Assembly (NCBI GenBank): GCA_019054805.1
Contig: JAHQIY010000001.1
Location: forward strand, 10,616,501 to 10,680,500
Source of the DNA: Brachionus manjavacas
Taxonomy: Eukaryota > Rotifera > Eurotatoria > Ploima > Brachionidae
Direction: 5' to 3'
DNA: 64,000 nt
Of the stretch, positions 50,816-63,133 are shown in pieces; position 1 is the stretch's first letter, and every line of letters begins with the position of its first letter. The notes beneath the pieces are model-generated. The model was not told the DNA's origin and searched no databases. It saw only the letters and a list, made by a program, of their open reading frames with translations. A program made the position numbers and the translations under genes.

Positions 50816-52250
50816 GCTTTAAATTTAATTTTCAATTTTGCTAAGCTAAACGACAATTATTAAATATTTTTCAATTTTTTAAGTCAGAAAGTATTTAATT
50901 TTTATATTTATGAAATCTTGCTTTGCTTATGGTCACCTTTTTAGGGAAGCTTAATTCTTATCAATTAAGTACATTTATTAAATAAAAATTACTAATTATC
51001 AATTTGTCTTAATTATTGTTGATTTTTTTTATCTTAGGTTGTTTTGTATACCAGTCCCTCGGACCGAAGCGGTCCGATTAGATAAGAGTTTCACCAGCGA
51101 AGCTTTGTTGTCAACACAGAAATAAATACGTTGGAAACAGATAGCTAATGTTCTTGCGATGATTTCTGAAAATCCATTGAGTTCGTTTGTATGCAAACTT
51201 TCTTAGTAGCCATAAAAAAGATAATTTTAATGTAAATTTTTAGTACATATTCTTTAAAAAGGATACCCGTAAGAGCGAATACCTTGATATAAAAAATTGA
51301 TTTAAATCTGCATTGCATCGATTTTTTAATTGAGTGATACATGTTTTTTACATTCACTGATAGCTTCGTGTATAGCACAGCACTCATGAAAATGAAATTG
51401 GATGATTGGGAATTAATCTAAAAGTTTTGTTGTGTGTGGATAATGGAATGTTGAGTTGAATTTAATTTGCTGTGGACTTAATATTGAGCAAAAAATTACA
51501 TATTTTTCTTTCCATATCTTACTCAAGCGTCTAATTTTATTTAAAAATTGGCTTTGTACATTTTATTAGACTTTTTTAAGAAATTCATCTTTTAATAATT
51601 TAATTTTTTTATAAGATATACTTTATTTTTTCAAATTTAAAATAAATCTTTTTGTTGTCGGTTTTTTTGACTTTCTTAGAAATTTTCGCATTATTGCTGT
51701 ATATCTAAATTAATTCAGTAATAATGCGAAAATTTTTGCAACTGTTTTTTATTTACAGTATCCTTTAAAAAATAATGTGATAAAGAGTAGAAAGAGAAAA
51801 GAGAAATAATTTTATAAGAACTAAATTCAATTAAATTTTTTTTTGCTTAGCTGTTTTTCAATTTTAAAAAAGTATCTTGATAATCATCAGCATTAAGTGT
51901 CAGCTCAAATTTAATTATTTGAAAGGTAAAATTATTTTCTTTAAAAGGAATGCTATCTGTTCAATGGATCAGTTAATAACTGGACAAAACAATTATGATT
52001 ATTTTGTTTATTTGGATAGCTACCACAGTGAGATCTCAACGGCTTCGTTCTAAAAGCCAAATCTGTTGAAGTTTTTTCGTATTAATTTTTACCTACAATT
52101 AAAACTGTGAATTAATTAATTTTTGAATATTTTTTTGATTTCTTGGTATATTTAAATTATGACAAAAATTTTTTTATTTAGAATTTTATTCAAATAATTT
52201 TTTAATTCAATAATGTCTTGTTTTTAATATTAATTACTCAAACTCAATCT
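50816..52250. other. AT-rich DNA with a GC-rich hairpin patch
   Basis: The only notable content is around 51040-51390. TCGGACCG (51059-51066) and CGGTCCGA (51070-51077) form a perfect 8-bp stem with a 3-nt loop. The minus strand there is open with KASLVKLLSNRTASVRGTGI. The nearby 80-codon minus-strand frame (51145-51387) is Lys/Ile-rich and unrecognised. No gene can be supported. Confidence 0.4.
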
Positions 52251-52559
52251 TTAATCTTGTCTTTTGGAGTAACTCATTAAAACCTTTAAAAAACAAAAAT
52301 AATTGAAATACGAAAAACTAATTTAAAAATACCATTCCGAATATTCCAGCGAGACCAGCACCAAACAAGGTGTAAACAATTGAAGTTTGCTGAAAGTCTG
52401 AGTTACCATGCGAGCTAGATCTAATTTGACTTTTAAGAAATTGATTACGGTTTACTGGTAAAACATTAAATTTGAAACAAATTAATTTTTAAAAATTAAA
52501 AATTTACATATTTTTGCATGTCCAACCGATAAAAATTTAGACACTTTGCTTAACTGCAT
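52251..52559 (-). CDS. Small mitochondrial-type membrane protein resembling the AIFM1 N-terminus
   Basis: Three exons on the minus strand: 52559-52508, 52454-52333, 52283-52251; 68 residues, all junctions GT-AG and in frame. The N-terminus MQLSKVSKFLSVGHAKILNR is basic and amphipathic, as in mitochondrial presequences; a Ser-rich HGNSDFQQ segment follows, then one membrane helix [20 protein letters not shown], and a short basic end MSYSKRQD. The residues [16 protein letters not shown] match [16 protein letters not shown] in the first exon of AIFM1, which begins 1055 bp away on the other strand, and the intron following the helix sits at the same place and phase in both. It is probably a relative created by inverted duplication of the AIFM1 5' end, or a separate family that donated its exon to AIFM1. 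Confidence 0.7.
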
Positions 52560-53613
52560 TTTTTCAAAAATCAAATTTAAATTAATTTATTTAAATAAAC
52601 TCTTTAAAAAATTATATGCAAATCAACAAATTAATTTATATCTCATATACGAGTAAATATTGTTTACTAGCTTTTTTTGGCAATCAAAAAAAAACTGCCA
52701 AATTTTTAGTTTTTTTTCAATGGTTGTGTGATAATTTAAACTTCCTAAATTTTGTTACTGTTTTTTTTTAAATATCTATTAATTTTGTTTTTAATCAGTA
52801 TTGTTGTTTATTTTTATCCTTGCCCTTGCGTTATAAATGATATATTTTTGGAGTCGAGATTTTTTGAAGAAGCAACAAAAAAAAGTTATTATTTTTTATT
52901 TAGATAAAGAACACAAAAAACTGAATTCTGAAGTTATTATTAACTGGTAATCAAAAACATTAACAATTAAATAAAAATTGTAAAATTTTTTTATTTTTTA
53001 CATTTTTCAATAGATCTCAAAGTAATATAATTGGTTTTACTAAAATTCAAATCAAATTCAGGTTAATATTATCTCTTTACACAAATATATATAATATCTC
53101 TCACAATATCTCTTTTAGTAAAATCTTATAATTTAATAGTTTTTTAAATTATCTTTTTAAAAAAATTGGAATATCTTTATGGCACATTTTTTGTTGAAAT
53201 TTTGCATAAAATTAATTTTAAAATGGTTTCAGGTTAATAACTTTTAATAAGGCAAAATGCTATGGACAGAAGAACATCAAGCCACTTTTTAATTCTTAAA
53301 CCTTAATTAAACTAATCGTTATCAATTAGATTTGCTCATAAATTTAAAAAAAAAAGAAAAAAAAATTCTTAAATTTATCTTTAATTCATATTTTGTCTTT
53401 AAAATTCAACATCTTAGCTTTGCATCCAAGTTTATATTGAATTCAAGCTATGCTAAATTAAAACATAAATTTATATATAGCTAAATAGAGTGCAGAGTCA
53501 GCAACATGCATTAATATTTCAAATATTTTAAAATTTTATATTTATCTAAATAACGCTTAGCTAAAACTTAATAAACTTGGCTATTGTATCTACATTCTGA
53601 ATTCATTTAGACC
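52560..53613. promoter_or_regulatory. Divergent intergenic region between the small membrane protein gene and AIFM1
   Basis: 1054 bp of AT-rich DNA between two start codons facing outward. It must contain both promoters. No specific site is identifiable. Confidence 0.4.
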
Positions 53614-55975
53614 ATGAGAAACATTCGCTTTGTAAATTTGATACAAAGGCTAAATACATTGAACAAAAATACCAATGCCTTTGTAAAGCAAATAAATCTA
53701 TTAAGAGTCAATTCCAAAGCTGTCGAGTCTTGCTATAATGGTCAGTCGAAACAATACTCAAGCTCTGGCCGTGGAAATTCACATTTTTCCCGAACATCAA
53801 TAGTTTACACTCTTTTTGGTGCATCGATTGCCGGAGGCATCACAGTAAACTGTTTTTAAATAAAATAAATAATCAAATTTAAAATTCATTGATTAGATTT
53901 TGATGCTTAATTCGGATAATAAACTTGGCTATGTGAAAGCATTTACACAAGAAAAGGCTGAACAGTCTGAAACAAAACTTCAAGAAGAAATTCCGAATGA
54001 ACCAGTGGTAAAGTCAGAAAATGCTTCTGATGAAATTGTTGAACAATCCCAAGGAGAAAAGTCTTCTGCTGAGTCTAATCAAGCTGAGTCCACAGAGTCC
54101 GAAGTTGTGCCTACTGCAGCAGAGCTCAAAGCTGCAAAATTAGATGAAGAAAAATTTTTACCAGAAATTCCAAGTCATGCACAATACTTAATAGTAGGAG
54201 GAGGAACTGCTGCTATGGCTGCTTTTAAAGCCATCCGTGCTAACGACCCAACTGCCAGAGTATTTGAAATTTCATTCCTTTAAATACTTAATTTGTGAAT
54301 TATATTTTGTTAGGTTTTGGTGGTCACTGAGGAAGACTATAAGCCTTATATGAGACCACCTCTATCGAAGGATCTTTGGATGACTGATGATGAAGAAACA
54401 ATTAAACAATTAAAATTTAAGCAATACAATGGAAGTGAACGCAGCCTTTTCTTTTTAGAGGATGAATTTTACGTTCAACCAAAGTACTTGAATGAACAAG
54501 AAAATGGCGGTGTTGCCATTTTGACTGGAAAACGTGTTGAACAAATAGATGTTCAGAATAAAATTGTTAAACTAAGCAATAATTGGGAAGTGGCATTTGA
54601 CAAATGTTTAATAGCCACTGGAGGAAGACCAAGAAATTTGCCGGTATTCGACAAATCATGGGAAAAACTTCAAAATCGAGTTACTCTTTTCCGAAATGTG
54701 AGATTGAGATGTTTTATTTTTAAAATTTAATATTTAAAATTTAAGATTGAAGACTTTAAAAAATTGTATTCGATTGCCAAGGAGGGTAAAACAATCGCTG
54801 TTGTCGGAGGTGGTTTCTTGGGGTCTGAATTGGCTTGTGCTCTTGGTCATATGTCCAAAAAATTCGGTGGTAAAGTTGTTCAAGTTTTTCCAGAGTCCGG
54901 AATTTTGGGTAAAATTTTACCTGAGTATTTAAGTGAGTGGACCACTGCCAGGGTTAAGGAAGGTAAAAAAAATCAAAAAGTTTTTTAATAATATGAATTA
55001 GATGTTAATTTAAGAGGGTGTTAGTGTTATTCCCAACACAACGATTAATAAAGCACAATTAAATGATGATAAAGTTGAGCTAGGTCTACAAGCGACCAAA
55101 CCTGATGCCCAAAATGGTAACTGGCTTTTGGCTGATCATGTTGTTGTAGCTGTTGGCTTGGAACCAAATGTTGAACTAGCTAATAAGTCCGGCTTTGAAA
55201 CTGATCCAAACTTTGGTGGATACTTAGTCAATGCCGAATTGCAAGCCAGAAACAATATTTGGGTTGCTGGTGATGCTGCTTGCTTCTACGATATTAAATT
55301 GGGCAGAAGACGAGTCGAGCATCACGATCATGCTGTTGTCAGTGGCAGACTAGCAGGTGAAAATATGACCGGTGCTGCAAAACCTTACTGGCATCAATCA
55401 ATGTTTTGGTACCAACAAATAATTGCATTTTTAGCAATTTTTTACTATTTTTTTAAAGGTCTGACTTAGGACCTAAAATTGGTTTTGAGGCTATCGGTTT
55501 GATAGATTCTTCTCTTCAAACAGTTGGCCTTTTTGCCAAAGCGGAGGAAGCTGACACGCCTAAAGCACAAGTCCAAGAGAGTAATGAATCGTTAAGATCA
55601 GAAGTTAAAGATACTCAAGTAGTTATAATTTATTTATTCATTAGGGGTTTTTGTTTATTTTTATTTTTGAAAAGTTACCTGACACTGGAAAGAGCTTAGA
55701 GCTCAAGGAACCCAAATCAATGGATGAATATGGCAAAGGAGTTATTTTATATCTAAAAAACGACACTATTGTCGGTGTTTTAACGTGGAACGTTTTTAAG
55801 AGAATCCCGATTGCAAGACAAGTAAAATGATTATTTATTTATGCATAAAAAAGTTATTAATTATTTATCAAATTCATAGTTGATTCAATCACAAGAGAAA
55901 GTGACTAATTTTGCTGAAATGGCCAAATTATTCAAAATAAACGCCACTGGACTAGAAGGAGATAGTTCTAATTAA
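53614..55975 (+). CDS. AIFM1: Apoptosis-inducing factor 1, mitochondrial
   Basis: Eight exons: 53614-53844, 53897-54259, 54314-54697, 54746-54962, 55015-55408, 55459-55618, 55675-55821, 55880-55975; 663 residues. A basic presequence leads to the inner-membrane helix ([16 protein letters not shown], continued across the first intron by ITILML). A Glu/Ser-rich linker follows. FAD site: [20 protein letters not shown], then [15 protein letters not shown] site: [19 protein letters not shown]-terminal FAD contact: [20 protein letters not shown] and [16 protein letters not shown]. The AIF-specific C-terminal domain ends with [20 protein letters not shown]. In healthy cells it supports respiratory chain assembly through MIA40/CHCHD4; on release it goes to the nucleus and promotes large-scale DNA breakage. 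The segment before the last two exons is diverged. Confidence 0.96.
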
Positions 55976-58308
55976 TTCAAAATGACAAGCTTTTTAATAA
56001 TCAGCAGTTATAGAATCAAATCGCATTAAAAACGATGTTTGATTCTGTTATTCTGTTATTATGAATTGAAATTATTAATTTCGTCGAATTTTAGTTTTTT
56101 TTGCCTATTTTTTAAATTTAAAAAATACAATTTAACTAGTTTTATTCAATTTTTGATTAATTAAACATCAATTCAAACTCATTATTTTGTAGGGCAAAAA
56201 TGAAGAATAATTTGGTTTATTTAGTTCTAAATTTAAACGCTTATTTTATTACATGATTTATTTTAGTTTTTCAAAAAAAAAGCTCATGGAAAAATATTGA
56301 TATAACATGAAAATAGTTCATTCGATTGAACGCATAAATTTCTACGTCTCAGAGGGACTTTTCAAATGGTTTTCAAAAATATTTTCGCTAACAAAAATAG
56401 GATAACTAGCTTAATTAAATTTTTTTTCTAGAAACATCAGACTAATTGGACAATAAATAATAACAATTTGAAATTCCTCAACAACTGCATATTTTTATTT
56501 TTTAAATATGATTCTAGATTTTTTTGTATAACTTAAATTTAATTTATTAAAAATTAAATTTATTTATTTGATTTAGTTATTTTTTTGACTTTTTATAAAA
56601 TTTTTTTCCAGAAGAAATAACTGTGGTAAAGCTGCAGTATTTATCACTGTTCAGTTGACTTCCAATTCATTTAAATTTCATTCTCATTTAACAAACTAGA
56701 AATCCTAAAAGGCAAATTTGGTTTCTCTTTTCAGATTTTTTCAACTCTTTTAGCAGCTTTGAATGATAAATAGCAAATAATAATTAAAAAAGTTTTTACT
56801 AATTTAGTACACCACTTGTAACTTATTTATTAAGTTAGAAATTCGAGTACAATTTGCTGTTTTCAGTCAATAAGAATTTTTATGGGAATCCAAAATTTTA
56901 CATTTTAACTCTTTTAAAAAATAAAATTAAACATGCAAATAATAAAGGGCGTCAAATGCTCCGTTATTTAAGGAAGTTCTTATTGTTTTCATGATTGTGA
57001 GGTAATGCAAAATTTTAATAATTTTGGTGCCAGATGGTTGGTTTTTTAGTCTTTATCCATTTAATAAAAGAAACAAAATAGTTTTCAACAAATACTATTA
57101 TGGAACCCGGTGTCTTGATGAATACGCAAACCATCGATTACGGCTTAGATTGATTATGTTTAGCAGAAGTTTTTCCATCGCTCTCAGCTATTAGACTTAA
57201 TTAAACCTGCTGCTTACTGAGATAGTTATAAAAAATCATAAAGTAAAGAAGAACTAAAAAATGTGACTTAGAAATTTTTGTTTATTTAAAAAGGAGAATT
57301 TTGACAATAAATTTTATCAAAAAAAATGATGCGAATTTTTTAAAAAGCTAATATTTAATTTATGACCCTATGCTCCACAAGGAGCAAAAAAAATTTAACT
57401 TAATTGTCTCGTGGTGATGATCTTCGGATTGTTTTGACTAATTTTTATTTAATTTTGAAGATTTATGTCGAATTCTCTGTTTGAAAAAAAAAATTTTTTT
57501 TAAAAAAAGATTGTTTAAGGTTCTCTTTTTATGTTTTATGTTTTTTTGACTAAATTTGTATCAATTTCTAGGTATATACTGATAAGCATCAAGAATCAGA
57601 TGTCTTAATTCCATTTTTTCAGCATATCCATGACTCATCCCTTTTTAAATACAAATTTTGATCCTTTTTTATCCTTTGATTTTTAATTTTTTCGTGAGGA
57701 ACCCAGATTCGTTGAATATTTCGAAAACGCTCATTATATTTCTGATGTTCAACTAATCTTTGCACTATACTCTTTAAAAGAGCTAAATATTCCAGTGATT
57801 CCAAAATAAATCAAAAATATTAAAGAAACCACTAGTTTTAAAGTTGATAAATAAGACATAAGAATTTGCACTTATTTTTTCAATAAGACACGCACAATCT
57901 GTATAATTTTATAAAACTTCAAAACTTTTGGATACCCCAAACTAGTAGCTCGAAGAAAATAGATAAAGCTTTTGAAAATTTTTAAATACGAAACTTTTTC
58001 GAACTTTTGTAAAATTCAATTTGATACGAAAAAAAAAAAAATTAAGTAAGAAAGTTAAAAATGATGGACGTTTGATTAGTTATTTTAATTAAAAAATCTT
58101 TTTGATTTCATTTAAGGGCAAAATGGACCAAGTAAATTTATCACAGTTTTCTAAACAATCAATTCCTAAATATTTAGGTAATAAGTTTTTTTATCCTTAA
58201 ATTTTTATTTCCCAAAAAACAAGAATTGTTTTAGTTCTTTAAATTGAAATATATGCCAGAAATTTAAAAGTAATTTGAAAAAGCAATTTTAAAATTAATG
58301 TTAAATTT
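55976..58308. other. Intergenic DNA with a solo LINE/SINE tail
   Basis: Mostly AT-rich. A 24-bp tail fragment lies at 57361-57384 (listed separately). The minus-strand frame 57619-57804 (KYNERFRNIQRIWVPHEKIK) has a protein-like composition but neither a partner nor a known motif. At 58122 an ATG opens MDQVNLSQFSKQSIPKYL up to a possible donor GTAATAAG; no second exon was found. Confidence 0.35.
57361..57392 (+). mobile_element. Solo retrotransposon tail
   Basis: ATGACCCTATGCTCCACAAG and the next GAG (57362-57384) are identical over 23 nt to the 3' end of the LINE insertion at 41699-41721, followed by an A run instead of TGAATAAGG. An extremely short 5'-truncated insertion, or the last trace of an old one. 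Confidence 0.7.
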
Positions 58309-58476
58309 TTAAAGAATGAAAATTTTATTTTTCTTCATCTCAATTTTTTTTATCAAAAGCAATTCAGATGCATCATCGTAATCAAAACATGAAACGCGTT
58401 TTTTATCAATTGAATAATGCAATAAAGTTTCAATTTGCTCTTTTGTAAATTGTTGGTTACCAGGAATAAAATAAAG
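58309..58476 (-). pseudogene. Orphan coding-like block
   Basis: After AAAATAG (a possible acceptor at 58477-58478) the minus strand is open for 55 codons: LYFIPGNQQFTKEQIETLLH, YSIDKKRVSCFDYDDASELL, LIKKIEMKKNKI, then a stop. The first two thirds have the composition of protein. No neighbouring exon is evident and no family is recognised. A relic of a transposon or a gene exon are both possible. Confidence 0.3.
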
Positions 58477-60059
58477 CTATTTTATGATCGATAGACATTT
58501 TTTAAGGGATTTATATTTATGTTTTTTTTTAAATTAAATAAATTTTTTTCAAACTATGTCATAATTAATTACATAATTATCAAAATGTCACAATTTACGG
58601 AAGAGACCTATCATTTTTCTTATAAACTTTTGTATTTTTAATTCAAATTTTTATTTGGCACAAGAAATTCTTAAAAACAAAATCAGAATATTATTCTTAT
58701 TTGAGAAAAAGACATAAAAAAATGGGATAAGATTTTGATTTATTCTTGTCAATCAATATTTCGTTATTATTAGGCTTATTTACCGAGGAAACAAACGGAG
58801 TATTGACATCGACTTTGTTTATTGAAAATTAATAGTATTAATTAATATAATTAGACTTGAATTCACATAAAGTGGATAAAAATATGGATGAAAAGGATGT
58901 TATGTTATTTTTGAATACACAAAAATGGCAAATAACTTCAAAATTTATTTTGATATTTAAAAAGCATTAAATTAATTTAATTTGTTTTTTTTTGACATTT
59001 TTTACTACACTCATTTTTGTGCTAAAAGGATAAAAGGAACTTTTTAAATTATTTACCCAGTTGAAGATAACCGAAAAACTAAAATAATCCATTTCATTGA
59101 TTTTTTATTTGATAAATGTTCGAAATTAAATTTTTATCAGAGTTCTTAAATAAATTTAAGTAAAAAAATCTTAAATTTTGTTATTAGTATTCTAATTAAT
59201 GGTGATAGTAGTTATCTTGAAAAAAGAGATCATTTTCTTGAAGAAATGAGAATTCTCCTAACCATCTTTCTAATTTGACTTGGATAATGTTTATTAACAT
59301 TTATTATTGGGTCATGATAAGATAATTACCAATAATCATTTCATTTATTTATAAAAAATTTACTGATAGTAATTTTTATTTGAACTAATACAAAATATGA
59401 TTAAACTTCTAAGTTATTAAAAAATACTTTTTTTTAATTTATAACAAACATTTAAATATTTACAGTCCAGATCATTTTCTTTATGAAAAAAAGAAGGTAA
59501 AACATGAATTTACAGACTTAGAATTTTTAAAAACTTTGACATAAACCATGCATATTTGGTTTTAAAATAAAACACAAATGTGATAATTAATCGAAAGTTT
59601 ATGAGAAACCTGCATAAATCATTTTGATTGATATACTTTTAGCGAGAGTTGAGCTTATAAAATCAAAAGATTCTAGAAGTTTTTTGAACAAGATATGATA
59701 CCATGTTGGGTCATGTAATAACTAGTAAAATTGAGTCTTTTCAATTCAAATTAATTCAATTTTCACTGATAAAATTTGCTTTATCTTTTAAATGATGAAA
59801 ATCTAAGCTGTGCAAGATTGGGTCATGGCATTTAGTTATGGATGTAGCCAGAGGGGAGCTTTTTTGATGTCAATAATTTTATGTGAATTTAAGTTAATGA
59901 AATTAATAAAATTAATTTAAAACATTTTTTAATTCTCAATCAGAGCTCTCCTTCAAAACATTGTGGTTACGCTCTTGGCATTAGTCATTAGCACCAAGCT
60001 TCTGAAAAAATTTTGTGTTTGCTGGCACTCTTTCGAAAAATTAAGATTTTAATTTCCCA
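58477..60059. other. Gene-free AT-rich DNA
   Basis: Nothing recognisable on either strand. Confidence 0.5.
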
Positions 60060-61210
60060 ATTAATTTATTTATTTGTTATCTGTACCGAGCTAAAGCTCC
60101 TTCAGAATAAATTAAAAAAATAAAATAAAAAAAAACAAAATAAGAATAAAATTAAAGTTAATAAAATTTTACAAAAAAAAAAAATAGAGTAAATAAGCTA
60201 ATAAAAAATTAAAGTTGAAAAGACATAAATTGGAAAAGATTGTTTCATGTGGCACATGTTTAAATAGTTCAAGTTTCAGGAAAAAAAGAAGAAATAGTAA
60301 GGTAGCAATTACACAGTGGAGTTGGGTATTCGATGAATCTTGATTCGAAACCCTTCGTGTACTCCTCGACCAGTCTGGTTACTAATGGAACAGAATGGCT
60401 CAGTCCTACTCCAACATATCTCTCAGCCAACTCAAAAAGTCGGTTAGAGACTTTTAACAGTTTTAGTTTATCAAAGGCCTCATTATGTAATATGTCAGAG
60501 GGTGTATCATATTTTAGTTTGAGAATGAATCGAACTGCTGAGTTTTGAATAGCCTGAATTCTTTTTAAGTTTGATTCTGAAAATAAGTTTAGACAGGGAA
60601 ATGAATAGTCTAATATCGAGCCTATTAATGATTTGTAGAGATTACTTAATGTATAAGTATTTAAGCCCCATTTTTTGTTTGATAAAATTTTAATTAAATT
60701 TAATCTTGAGTTGCAGCGTTTTTTTATATCTTCAATCATAGGGTTAAAGGTTAATTTTGGGTCAAACTTAATGCCAAGAAATTTTACATTTTTTTGACTT
60801 TCGAGTTTATTCCCATATATCTCTAAGTTAAGATTTGAATTTTCCTTACTATACTTGGAAAATACCATAAAGCAAGACTTCTCTAATGATAATTTCATTT
60901 TCCACTTGCAGAGCCATTTTTCTAGTTCTTTTAGATATTTGTTTATCTTATTTTCTAGATTACCCTTTTTTTTATAAATAAAAAAAGTCACTAGATCATC
61001 TGCAAATAAAAGGGAGTATTCACTATTAGTTTTATTTCTCTTTGGAATATCATTAATGAATATACTGAACAGAAGAGGACTAATTACTGAACCTTGGGGG
61101 ACACCTGCAGTTATTAAATATTCATCACTTATATGACCATTTACATTTACTTTGAATGATCTGGAATCAAGAAATGATTTTATCCAGTGGATAAGATAGT
61201 CAGGCATTTA
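60060..61210 (-). mobile_element. LINE, 5'-truncated, RT frame intact from the palm to the end
   Basis: The minus-strand ORF 61207-60269 (312 codons) starts in the palm with PDYLIHWIKSFLDSRSFKV, then GVPQGSVISPLLFSIFINDI, the catalytic LLFADDL, WLCKWKMKLSLEKSC and KFLGI in the thumb; SVPLVTRLVEEY is near the end. No stop or frameshift occurs, so the copy is young, but it lacks the RT fingers, the endonuclease and ORF1. The 3' UTR (60268-60060) is very AT-rich and ends with the hairpin GAGCTTTAGCTC, then GGTACAG and an AAATAAATAAAT tail. Related relics are at 49298-50815 and 8728-8990. Confidence 0.92.
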
Positions 61211-61559
61211 GATAGTTTTTAAAGATATTAGCTGCTAATAAATTATATCATTAATCAGTGTTGTTTAACTCTAATTTTCATCATTTTAAACGATGCTGTA
61301 TATTTTAAATTGACAATTTGATTGATTTAAAAACTGGTACTCAACTCAATTTTTCATTGTAAAATCTTGTTTTACCATTTGGTACATTATTTGACTAGAG
61401 TATTTTTTAAAAGATTACACATGAATTTGATGAAAAGTTAAGTATCAATTACTTTTTTAAATAAGAATTATTAAACTACATTAAATATACTATTTATTCA
61501 CATATTTGCTATTTTCATTTACTCCTTTCCTTCTTACTTTATTAACTCGAGAGAAAACG
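61211..61559. other. AT-rich DNA between two transposon relics
   Basis: No gene. TATTAGC-T-GCTAATA (61225-61239) is a short perfect palindrome close to the 5' end of the LINE. Confidence 0.4.
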
Positions 61560-62110
61560 AATACCATCAATGCTTGTATGGGGCTAGAGTCTATCATTTT
61601 GATCCATTAATTAATCCTTTTACAAGTTGATCTTTTTTTTCAGCACACTAATTTTTTTTATACATTTTTGCTATCAAAATTCCCCCAATTCTCGATTGGT
61701 ATACTTTCCGATAAGTTTGGACAGTTCTTATTCTTAGCTACATTATCGATGTTTTGCAATCCATTTAGGCTATTGCACGATGAAGAAGATGCTAGGTCTG
61801 GCCAGAAAAAATCTCACCCTTCAGGATAGTAATGTTCGATAAAATGAATCAATCGCTTCTTGGTGCATTCATTTAAGTATACTTGTTGGTTAATTGCGAG
61901 TCCATTTTACTTAAAGAAGAATTTTGAGAAGCTTTTAGGAGACGCTGCTATCCACAAAAGGATTTTTTCTCAGTTTTTTTTATTTTAGTATCTAACATTT
62001 GGAGGGCATTGAGATAAGTCATTGGTAAAGTGAACCATTGATCCCTATGGTGCTATGCGATAAGGTGAAATAGGACTCATCCTTAGATCTTTTAATGTTT
62101 TTAAGTATAT
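61560..62110 (-). mobile_element. Tc1/mariner-superfamily transposase relic
   Basis: On the minus strand, over three frames: RSKDESYFTLSHSTI (first catalytic aspartate), KILLWIAASPKSFS, GLAINQQVYLNECTKKRLIH, then FFWPDLASS (second aspartate) and, after a shift, IPIENWGNF where the third acidic residue is expected. This order and spacing is that of mariner/Tc1 DDE transposases. There are several stops and frameshifts; no terminal repeats could be placed. Confidence 0.8.
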
Positions 62111-62439
62111 TTTTTGGCTATAAAAGCAATTTTTTCAGGACGTCTTTTTTTTTAAAGTATCATAAACCATAGATTTTTTCAACACATTTGTTTTGAAGTG
62201 GAATCATGTATAAAGTTTACCTTCTACACAATTTTCAATGAAGAATTCATTATTCACAAGGTTTCGATTGAGTTCTTGTTTAAATATTTTAGCCATTTTT
62301 TTACATGGTTCAATTAAAGTCTACAAAAAACAAGCAACAAATCTAGTCCTAATTCATACAACCTTGATCAAAATCATAAAAAATTAATTTGACAATCTCA
62401 TGGAGCTTTTGGAATAGATTTTAGGTTCAGTATTTTTTT

Positions 62440-62830
62440 AAGAATGGAACTATCAATTGAAAAGTAAATGGTATAACTTGCTTATATTATCAATCCTTAA
62501 AGCTCCAAATAACGCTGTATTTCTCGTGTATTTTGAAAGACCAATATTGTTTTTTATTAGACAAGCTTGAGTCGTAACATAAGTCTTTAGTTTGGATTTG
62601 CTGATGTACCACATATCCAAGCAATAACTGAAAATAGGTTGACAAAAGATTTTGTAAATTTTGGCCATAATTAACGGATCTAGGGCAAAAGGTCTAAAAC
62701 CGATTCCATTAAGGGAGTATAAGGCCTTTTGCACCTTGCTAAATTTCTCATCCCAAAAGTTTTCAATAAATGCACGAGACCCGATCGGAAGGCCAAGATA
62801 AACAAGGCTAATAATAAATATTCAATTAAT
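62440..62830 (-). mobile_element. LINE RT thumb fragment
   Basis: The minus strand reads LVYLGLPIGSRAFIENFWDE, KFSKVQKALYSLNGIGFRP, MAKIYKIFCQPIFSYCLDMW and NNIGLSKYTRNTALFGALRI, one continuous frame from about 62818 to 62453. This is the thumb region of a non-LTR RT of a different lineage from the other copies. Both ends are lost. Confidence 0.85.
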
Positions 62831-63133
62831 GAAAAATCGGTGATGCCTAAATTATCGGGAAAAAATAAAACTGATTTTGGAATGTCACACTAATAATCAT
62901 CTAATATGATTCATTAATCAAATTAAAAAGCTCTTCCACGATTATTTTAGCAATATTAATTTAAGAATACCAGACAAATTAAAAATATGCTTTGGTCACA
63001 ATTATATGATTTGGCCTTATTTAGCATCGACACACAACTCCATATTAAATGCAGCCTAGATAGAGGAAAAATGCATAGCCCTGCCTAATGTAACCCAAGT
63101 GTGCCTATTATTACAGTGCCAAAAATTAACTTG
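62831..63133. other. AT-rich DNA
   Basis: Nothing recognisable. Confidence 0.5.

Noticed and set aside
51059..51077. Hammerhead ribozyme as found in Penelope-like elements
   Set aside because: The hairpin is perfect, but the conserved CTGATGA and GAAA core bases are missing on both strands.
54747..54932. Second plus-strand frame over the AIFM1 NADH-binding exon
   Set aside because: Out-of-frame shadow of the real exon.
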